Assembly: GCA_002390225.1 (NCBI GenBank)
Contig: DGOW01000010.1
Coordinates: 1-29,547 of the forward strand
From: Gemmatimonadales bacterium UBA4456
GTDB taxonomy: Bacteria; Gemmatimonadota; Gemmatimonadetes; Longimicrobiales; Gaopeijiaceae
Reading direction: 5' to 3'
Length of the DNA: 29,547 nt
Numbering within the stretch: position 1 is the stretch's first letter; each line of letters opens with the position of its first letter. The position numbers and the translations under genes were made by a program. Below are positions 7,617 through 13,667 of this stretch, in pieces. Under the pieces are notes generated by a model. It did not search any database and was not told the origin of the DNA. It worked only from the letters and a program-made list of their open reading frames with translations.

Positions 7617-9043
7617 TCGACGACAGGTGCCCCCAGGAACTCCAGACGTGGCCACTCAGCCCATCGACCACGCGTAAAGTCGGGTACGTCGACTGGCTGG
7701 GAACGGTTGGCAACAGACCACTCCGTCAGCGGACAGATGACCGAGAGCATCGCCGCATCGTACACGTTCATGTCCGTGGGCTGACCCTCGCGCAGCGCCT
7801 TCACGAGCTGGTAGTCCTCGATGAAGTCCATGCCGCCGTGACCGGCGCCAGCGGACCGCTCTTCGAGCTGCGTCCATATCGGATGATCGAACTTCGGAGC
7901 GCCACCGTCCGCCTCGGATTCGCGCCATTCCTCCCAGCGGTGGTCCTCGCTCATCCCTTCGACATGGAACCGGTGCGGATATCCCTGGAACAGGCCGCTC
8001 GTCCCCTGGACATGATGGATACGCGAGTAGGGCCGCGGCAGGTTGCAGTCGTGACTAACGTAGATCGTCTTACCGTGAACGGTCTTGATCATGGTCGTGT
8101 TCACGTCACCCTGCACGTAACGCTCGTTCTTTCTGGGATCGCCGTCGGGAACGTGCTCTCGTTGCCACTCCTGCAAGCCGCGTGACGGCGTGCTCATCGA
8201 GACGAGGTAGTCGAGCTGATCGCCACGGTTGATGTCCATGACGTTTGCAACCGGACCGAGTCCGTGCGTCGGATAGAAGTTTCCATCACGAACCATGGCG
8301 TGGGCGCGACGCCACAGCCCTTCATCCTGATTCTCGAACTTGATCCCGCGAAGGTCGTGGAGATAGCCGCACTCAGCGTGGAGTAGCTCTCCAAACAGGC
8401 CAAGCCTCGCCATACGGAAGACCATCATCTCCGGTCGGTCGTAGTTGCAGTTCTCCATCATGACGCAGTGCTTTTCGTACTTCTCTGCGTATTCGACCAG
8501 CGTCCAGCAATCATCGACGGTGTAGGCCGCTGGCACCTCAGTTGCTGCGTGCTTCCCATTCTCCATCGCAGATGTGCACACCGGAACGTGCCATTCCCAC
8601 GGCGTCGCGGTGAAGATCAGGTCTAGATCTTCTTCTTCGCACATCCGGACGAAGTCCCGCTCTCCCCGCGTGTACAGATTCGGCCGGCGGCGTCCATCCG
8701 CCTCGACCCAACCCGCGACCTCCTCGGCGCGCGCCTCGTTGATGTCGCCGAGCGCCACGATCTCCACACCATCGATCCGGAGGAAGTTGCGCACATGGGA
8801 GCCACCCTGAAGCCCTACACCGACAAACCCGACACGCACGACGTCGATGGGCTCCGCAGCGAACAGATGAGCCGGCGCCGGCCCCAGGTTCGGTCGCTCC
8901 TGCAACTGAGCGACTTCTGCGGCGGAGAGGCCTGCGAGTCCGCCGATACCACCCAGGCTGAGTCCCGCCCCGACGCCAGCGGCGCCAAGCCGCAAGAGTT
9001 CGCGTCGATCGATCGGAGTGCCTCGGTATGGTGCATCACTCAT
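7613..9043 (-). CDS. GH109-family NAD-dependent glycosidase (Gfo/Idh/MocA fold), Tat-exported
   Basis: A 476-residue protein with a twin-arginine signal (DRRELLRLGAAG at 12-23, then a hydrophobic stretch), so it is likely exported folded. A Rossmann NAD site follows (VGFVGVGLQG, 71-80). It carries signatures I know from glycosyl hydrolase family 109: PWEWHVPVC, HAATEVPAAYTVDDCW, MMENCNYDRPEMM, YPTHGLGPV..MDINRGD, and a C-terminal CPLTEWSVANRS followed by VDVPDFTRGRW. GH109 enzymes use bound NAD in a redox-elimination mechanism, and characterised members remove alpha-linked GalNAc. The ATG at 9043 sits directly before the Tat region; the frame stays open upstream but without similarity. Its stop overlaps the kinase start, so the pair is coupled. 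Confidence 0.9.
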   Translation of the reverse strand: MSDAPYRGTPIDRRELLRLGAAGVGAGLSLGGIGGLAGLSAAEVAQLQERPNLGPAPAHLFAAEPIDVVRVGFVGVGLQGGSHVRNFLRIDGVEIVALGDINEARAEEVAGWVEADGRRRPNLYTRGERDFVRMCEEEDLDLIFTATPWEWHVPVCTSAMENGKHAATEVPAAYTVDDCWTLVEYAEKYEKHCVMMENCNYDRPEMMVFRMARLGLFGELLHAECGYLHDLRGIKFENQDEGLWRRAHAMVRDGNFYPTHGLGPVANVMDINRGDQLDYLVSMSTPSRGLQEWQREHVPDGDPRKNERYVQGDVNTTMIKTVHGKTIYVSHDCNLPRPYSRIHHVQGTSGLFQGYPHRFHVEGMSEDHRWEEWRESEADGGAPKFDHPIWTQLEERSAGAGHGGMDFIEDYQLVKALREGQPTDMNVYDAAMLSVICPLTEWSVANRSQPVDVPDFTRGRWAEWPRLEFLGAPVVD

Positions 9044-9060
9044 GATGGTCTCGGAGTGCG

Positions 9061-9184
9061 GGAGAATTGGCGGATCGCGGATCAATGGATAAATAACGTG
9101 TAGGCTCATGCCCTGTGGCTCAAGCATCCATGTAACTAACCCTGAAGGGTCTGGCGCCACCTCGCCCTTAGCCGCCAATTCTCC
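9061..9184. repeat. Exact 13-bp inverted repeat in the GH109/esterase divergent region
   Basis: GGAGAATTGGCGG at 9061-9073 is matched exactly by its reverse complement CCGCCAATTCTCC at 9172-9184, 98 bases apart. One arm lies 17 bases upstream of the GH109 start (9043) and the other 25 bases upstream of the esterase start (9210). It could be paired binding sites for one regulator controlling both genes, or a long-range RNA stem in an esterase mRNA that begins upstream of 9061. A smaller ACCC-TGAA-GGGT hairpin (9139-9150) lies between the arms. Confidence 0.6.
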
Positions 9185-9203
9185 GGAACCCTTCCTTCCG
9201 GAG
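9181..9203 (+). promoter_or_regulatory. Hairpin sequestering the esterase Shine-Dalgarno
   Basis: CTCCGGAA (9181-9188) and TTCCGGAG (9196-9203) form a perfect 8-bp stem with a 7-base loop. The right arm contains GGAG (9200-9203), the only good Shine-Dalgarno for the esterase ATG at 9210, so folding would hide the ribosome site. The left arm shares CTCC (9181-9184) with the distal arm of the 13-bp inverted repeat, so the two stems cannot form together. Confidence 0.5.
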
Positions 9204-9209
9204 CATCAC

Positions 9210-10547
9210 ATGGCGACGACTCGGCCCCAGACGCCGCACCTCCACCCGATCGCGCGAGTCCGCTACCAGCCCAGAAGGCTGATCGTGACCGCATTGATGG
9301 CGGCCGCGCTGTGGACTCCACTGCCGACAGTGGCTCAGGAGCTGCCTACGGCCGTCCCCGAACAGGTCGGGATGTCCTCCGAGCGACTTGACCGGCTGAC
9401 AGGGGTCCTGCAGCGGTACGTGGACGACGAACGGCTGCCAGGAGCCGTCGCCATGGTGCTTCGAGATGGGCGTATCGTGTACCATGAGGCAGTCGGGAAT
9501 CAGGACATCGAAGCAGGCGCACCGATGCGACCCGATGCGATCTTCCGAATCGCATCCCAGACCAAGGCACTTGTGAGTGTCGCGATCATGATGCTGCAGG
9601 AAGAGGGGGAGCTCCTGATCTCTGATCGTGTCTCCACCTATCTGCCCTCGTTCGCCTCGACGACGGTCGCCGAACCATCGGGGGACGGATATGACGTCGT
9701 CCCGGCCCGACGCCCGATCACCCTTCGTGACCTGCTCACCCACACGGCCGGCATCGGTTATGGCAACGGACCCGGAGCGGAAGCATGGCAGGGTGCCGGG
9801 ATCACCGGATGGTATTTCGCCGACCGTGACGAACCGGTCCGGGAGACCATCGACCGCATGGCCTCGCTGCCATTCCAGGCACAACCCGGCGCGCGATTCG
9901 TGTACGGGTACAACACGGATATTCTCGGCGCGGTGGTGGAGGAGGTCTCAGGCCAGAGCCTCGTTGAGTTCCTGAGTGAACGCATCTTTAAGCCTCTCGA
10001 CATGCGCGACACGCATTTCTACCTCCCGCCCGAGAAAGCGGCGCGACTCGCGACGGTCTACAACCTGAGGGATGGCCTGAACCGCGCGGCTACGGGCCCG
10101 GGCATGCAAACTCAGGGTCAATACGTCACCGGGCCCCGCACCAGCTTCTCGGGCGGAGCCGGCTTGCTGTCCACCGCGCGTGACTATAGTCGCTTCCTGC
10201 AAATGCTACTCGACGGTGGAGCGCTCGAAGGCGCGCGCCTGCTCTCTCCCGTGAGCGTAGCGCTCATGACCCAGAACCACATTGGCGAGATCTACCAGGC
10301 CCCCGGAATGGGCTTTGGGCTGGGATTCTCCGTGCTGCTCGACGTCGGCGCCTCGGGTGAGCCAGGCTCCGAGGGTACCTACGGGTGGGGCGGCGCCTAC
10401 CACTCGACCTACTGGGTCGACCCAGTTGAAGACCTCGTGGTTCTCTATTTCACTCAGGTCATCCCGGCCACGGGGCTCGACGACCACGCGCGACTGCGAA
10501 CGCTGGTCTACTCGGCGATCCTGGAGTCGGCTGCAGCGATGAACTGA
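9210..10547 (+). CDS. Exported serine hydrolase, EstB/class C beta-lactamase family
   Basis: A 445-residue secreted serine hydrolase. A signal peptide is visible at about 23-44 (arginines, a hydrophobic core, then TVAQ). The nucleophile motif is S116-Q-T-K119 (SxxK). The second motif reads VYGYNTDILG, as in EstB-type family VIII carboxylesterases where Y-S-x-x-x-D-V-L-G is usual, rather than the YSN of AmpC. GGAGLLSTARDYSRFLQMLL and a C-terminal GWGGAYHSTYWVDP complete the fold. Ester or lactone cleavage in the periplasm is more likely than beta-lactamase activity. I chose the ATG at 9210 for its signal peptide and its GGAG seven bases upstream. It is divergent from GH109, so the two may share control. 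Confidence 0.88.
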   Translation: MATTRPQTPHLHPIARVRYQPRRLIVTALMAAALWTPLPTVAQELPTAVPEQVGMSSERLDRLTGVLQRYVDDERLPGAVAMVLRDGRIVYHEAVGNQDIEAGAPMRPDAIFRIASQTKALVSVAIMMLQEEGELLISDRVSTYLPSFASTTVAEPSGDGYDVVPARRPITLRDLLTHTAGIGYGNGPGAEAWQGAGITGWYFADRDEPVRETIDRMASLPFQAQPGARFVYGYNTDILGAVVEEVSGQSLVEFLSERIFKPLDMRDTHFYLPPEKAARLATVYNLRDGLNRAATGPGMQTQGQYVTGPRTSFSGGAGLLSTARDYSRFLQMLLDGGALEGARLLSPVSVALMTQNHIGEIYQAPGMGFGLGFSVLLDVGASGEPGSEGTYGWGGAYHSTYWVDPVEDLVVLYFTQVIPATGLDDHARLRTLVYSAILESAAAMN

Positions 10548-10811
10548 ACGTACAAACCAGCCTCATCAGGTCGCAGGGTTTGCCACGCGCAGCTTGTCAC
10601 AAAATGCTCAATACTTGAACGTTCCCCCACTCGTCTCGGGACGGTGAGGTCTCCATCTCGGAAACCTCAGGCTTCCGAGCCTGGATCGAATCGGACCCCG
10701 ACGTGACGGGCCTGCCTCAGGAGGAACGAGAGCATCTCAGCGATGTGCTCGAGCGCTTCGGCGGCTGACGGGGCGGCCTGGCCAAGCCCCGCCCTCTCGT
10801 AGGACGAATCC
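10548..10811. other. Intergenic region with an interrupted small reading frame (10604-10768)
   Basis: No intact gene is visible. On the plus strand an ATG at 10604 opens a frame that meets TGA after four codons (10616-10618) and then runs open to a TGA at 10766-10768. That part reads in a protein-like way, including SETSGFRAWIESDPD and GLPQEEREHLSDVLERFGG. No Shine-Dalgarno precedes the ATG. It may be the decayed end of a small gene, or chance in GC-rich DNA. Confidence 0.25.
10771..10794. terminator. Possible bidirectional terminator hairpin
   Basis: GGGCGG (10771-10776) pairs with CCGCCC (10789-10794) around a 12-base loop, between the plus-strand esterase region and the end of the minus-strand 94-residue gene at 10812. 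There is no good T-run on either side, so intrinsic termination is uncertain. Confidence 0.3.
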
Positions 10812-11096
10812 TCAGTCGTCGAGCAGCTTCGGCGGCTCCCTGGAGTCTTTCACACCGAGTGCGACGCCCGTACCGATTCCCGCACCGATCGCGATGGCGG
10901 TACCAGCGCCGATGATCGGGATGACCGCCACCACGGGTGCAGCAAGTACCGTCGCTCCCACCCCTACCCACACGCCGAGCATCGGCTTCTCGACGATCGA
11001 CGTGTACCGGAGCTTCTGACCTACGAAATGCCTTGATTTGATATGACCAATCACGCCAGAGACGCCGGCGATTCCAGCAGCGATCAAACCGAACAT
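10812..11096 (-). CDS. Small glycine-rich membrane protein, unknown function
   Basis: I do not recognise this 94-residue protein. It begins with a hydrophobic segment (MFGLIAAGIAGVSGVIG), has a short polar stretch around residues 18-37, then a long hydrophobic run of Gly, Ala, Val and Ile (about 40-82) that could cross the membrane twice, and a charged tail. The ATG at 11096 is preceded by GGGAG at good spacing, which supports real translation. It lies 88 bases downstream of the SulP gene in the same direction and may be the last gene of that unit. Confidence 0.6.
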   Translation of the reverse strand: MFGLIAAGIAGVSGVIGHIKSRHFVGQKLRYTSIVEKPMLGVWVGVGATVLAAPVVAVIPIIGAGTAIAIGAGIGTGVALGVKDSREPPKLLDD

Positions 11097-11184
11097 GTTA
11101 TCTCCCAGCGTGAGTCATCTGACTTGCCCGTGCCAGCTTCAGGCGGCGCCGCAGCACCAAGTTAGAAGCTGACTCTGATCGACA

Positions 11185-12723
11185 CTACGATTCTTGTGCC
11201 GATCCTGTTCCAGAAGCAGACACCAACCCCACCGCGGAAAGCAATCTGACCGCATGATCGGGTACGTCCGTCACCGTGAGTTCGATCTCCACTCGACGTG
11301 CGTGGTCAACCATATCTCGCAAGACCTGCGCGCCGGACAGATCGATTCGGCCCAGTCCGGCGCACCGCACCACCACACGTTGCAGGTTCGGCTCGTCCGC
11401 AATCTGCTCCAGGAGCGAGTCTTCGAGGGCCGCCGCCGACCCGAACCAGAGTACTCCAGAGACGTCGACCATGAGCGCGTCCCCCGTGCGCGCCGACACG
11501 ACGGTCGGCTTCAACTCGCGCCACAGATGAACCGCAGCCGAGAGAGCGATCCCGAGAAGAATCGCTCGATCGATGTGAGGCGCCATCACGAGCGTGGCCC
11601 CGAAGGTCACCCAGGCGACCAACGCCTGGATCGGAGAAATCCGCCAGACACGGACCAAGTCCCGAGGCCACACCAACTTCCAGATCGCCGCAATGATAAT
11701 ACCGGACAGCACAGCCCGCGGGAGCGCGGAGAGGACCGGCGCGAAGGGGAGGAACGCCAGCACGGCGACGCCCGTTACGAGGCCGGACCAGCGACTCTTC
11801 GCCCCGGCCAGGCGATTGAGACTCGTGCGTGACAGAGAACCGCCCACCGGCAGACCGGACGTAACCGCGGCGACCACATTCGCCATGCCCTTGGAAAGGA
11901 ACTCCCGGTCGGCGTTCCAATATTGTTGGTCCTCCGATGCGAAGACACGTGAAATCGAGACGCCTTCCGCGAATCCGATCACGGAGATGACAAGCCCCGG
12001 AATGAGCAAAGTCGGGAGCATCTCCCAGGGAAGGTCGAGTGAAAACGGGGGCAGCCCGGACGGGATCTCGCCAACCGTCACCCCGGTGTAGCCCGTCGAT
12101 ACCGAGAAGGCGAGCCCGACGGTAGCAGCAATGAAGACCCCGGGGACACGAGGGTGAATGCGGGCGGAGACCACAACCACCGCAATGGTGAACGCAGTGA
12201 GCCCAATGGCGGCGGCTTCCCACTCACCCGGGTGAGTGACCCCGTGCCATGCCCGTTGTAGCACTCCGAGCTCAATCGGGGCCGCTCCGCCGAGCGCACC
12301 CGGAATCTGCGACGCGACGATCAGGGCGGCGGCCGCCGAGACGAAGCCCGCCATCATCGAGTGTGACATGAGGTAGACAACCCAGCCAGCGTTCAAAACC
12401 CCAACAAGAATGCGTGCGACGCCAACGACCAGCGCCAGTAGCGCCGCCAGCTTGGCGTATTCGACTGTCCCTAACGGCTCCAGCGACTGGAGTGCACCCA
12501 ACGTGAGCAGGCCCGTCAGGGCTACTGGCCCCGTCTGCAGATACGGAGAAGATGCGAGGAACGCCGCCGCGATGAGCGGAAGCCCCGCAGCGTACAACCC
12601 ATGATGGGGGGGCAGCCCCGCCAGCTCTGCATACGCCATCGACTGGGGAATTAGAACGAGGGCCACGCTGAGACCCGCGAGAACGTCGGGCCAGGAGAGC
12701 CGCTCCGGCGGCGTCGATCTCAC
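11185..12723 (-). CDS. SulP-family anion transporter with STAS domain
   Basis: A 512-residue inner-membrane transporter of the SulP/SLC26 family, which moves sulfate, bicarbonate or other anions. The N-terminal signature is clear: DVLAGLSVALVLIPQSMAYA (13-32), then AGLPPHHGLYAA. The membrane core follows, with FAEGVSISRVFA and a conserved SLSRTSLN segment. The C-terminal STAS domain starts near residue 405 and contains the conserved LGRIDLSGA loop. The GTG start at 12723 overlaps the TGA of the TorD-like gene (GTGA), so translation is coupled to the molybdoenzyme set. That coupling suggests the transporter handles the substrate or product of the enzyme, for example sulfate or sulfite. Direction and substrate are inferred. 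Confidence 0.9.
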   Translation of the reverse strand: MRSTPPERLSWPDVLAGLSVALVLIPQSMAYAELAGLPPHHGLYAAGLPLIAAAFLASSPYLQTGPVALTGLLTLGALQSLEPLGTVEYAKLAALLALVVGVARILVGVLNAGWVVYLMSHSMMAGFVSAAAALIVASQIPGALGGAAPIELGVLQRAWHGVTHPGEWEAAAIGLTAFTIAVVVVSARIHPRVPGVFIAATVGLAFSVSTGYTGVTVGEIPSGLPPFSLDLPWEMLPTLLIPGLVISVIGFAEGVSISRVFASEDQQYWNADREFLSKGMANVVAAVTSGLPVGGSLSRTSLNRLAGAKSRWSGLVTGVAVLAFLPFAPVLSALPRAVLSGIIIAAIWKLVWPRDLVRVWRISPIQALVAWVTFGATLVMAPHIDRAILLGIALSAAVHLWRELKPTVVSARTGDALMVDVSGVLWFGSAAALEDSLLEQIADEPNLQRVVVRCAGLGRIDLSGAQVLRDMVDHARRVEIELTVTDVPDHAVRLLSAVGLVSASGTGSAQES

Positions 12724-13667
12724 GACAGCCCGTCCATCGACAGTTCATCGCAGAGCGTGGCGGCTATCTCGGTTCGCCGCATCATATACATCGCCGACTC
12801 ACCCAGCCATGACACCCGCTGCCGGTGCGCGTCTCCCTGCCGTCGCGCCTCAAGCGCAAGCGCTTTGAGCGTAGGCCCTGCGTCCTGCGCCAGAAGGTGC
12901 TCGAGCGCGTACCGGCGCTCACCCGCCCGCAGGCCCAGATCCAGCATGCGTGCCATGCCTGCCAGGTCAGCACGAGTCAGGACCATGCCGCAGCGGACCG
13001 GAGCGAGCAGGCCGGCAATGAAGTCCGACGTACCGTCAGTTCGCGGATCGGGCAGCGGAGGCGCATCTCGGAGGTGCTGAAGCACAGCACCCGCCTCGTC
13101 ATCGTCCGGCCGCGCCTTCGCACGCGCATGAGAGCCGACCTCTCCGGAGTCCGCGACTGGCGAACGCCGAAGCTCCCCGGAGAGCAACTCTCGGAGCAAC
13201 ACGGCCCAAGCCGCGTACGTGCCGGACGCCAGTTCTTCCATACGATTGAGCCAACCGAAGACCCACGGAGCCAGGTGCTCGTCGAGGAGGGCTCGCGCCG
13301 CCTGCCCAGCGAGCGCGGACTCCGCAGCCTGATCCGGATCAGTGTCTGACGCTCTCTCAGTCAGCGAGGCGTACAGCCCGAGCAGGGCCGCCAGGTGGTC
13401 GGGCTCGGGAGGAGGAGTGAGGCCTACAGCGTTCCAGAAACCAGCGATTCGCTCACGGGCTAGACCCCCCATCATACCTTCGGGACCGAGATACACCGAC
13501 GCGTACGGATAGAGCTGGAAGAGGAAGAGATCAGAGTATTCAGCCGGCGTCGGAACCGTCGTGAGACCGAGCGCGTCGGCGATGTCCGTATGTTCTTCGC
13601 TCGGAGACTCGGCGAAAACCGCGAGGCCCCTCAGCGCATGGATCGGGGTTGGCAGCGCCTCAGGCAC
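12720..13667 (-). CDS. TorD/DmsD-like molybdoenzyme chaperone with C-terminal extension
   Basis: A cytoplasmic protein of about 315 residues. The N-terminal 170 or so residues match the TorD/NarJ chaperone family, which binds apo-molybdoenzymes and helps cofactor insertion: EYSDLFLFQLYPYASVYLG, PPPEPDHLAALLGLYASL, and the helix HLAPWVFGWLNRM. Classical TorD proteins are about 200 residues. Here a polar linker is followed by an extra helical domain of about 110 residues (TSDFIAGLLAPVRCGM to the end) that I cannot assign. The GTG at 13667 overlaps the molybdoenzyme stop by 8 bases; a GTG at 13703 is possible. Its position right after the catalytic subunit makes that enzyme the obvious client. 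Confidence 0.8.
   Translation of the reverse strand: MPEALPTPIHALRGLAVFAESPSEEHTDIADALGLTTVPTPAEYSDLFLFQLYPYASVYLGPEGMMGGLARERIAGFWNAVGLTPPPEPDHLAALLGLYASLTERASDTDPDQAAESALAGQAARALLDEHLAPWVFGWLNRMEELASGTYAAWAVLLRELLSGELRRSPVADSGEVGSHARAKARPDDDEAGAVLQHLRDAPPLPDPRTDGTSDFIAGLLAPVRCGMVLTRADLAGMARMLDLGLRAGERRYALEHLLAQDAGPTLKALALEARRQGDAHRQRVSWLGESAMYMMRRTEIAATLCDELSMDGLS

Noticed and set aside
10604..10768. Selenocysteine reading of the TGA in the small frame after the esterase
   Set aside because: A weak hairpin follows, but its loop lacks G in the first two positions, the TGA is at codon 5, and there is no ribosome site or known family.
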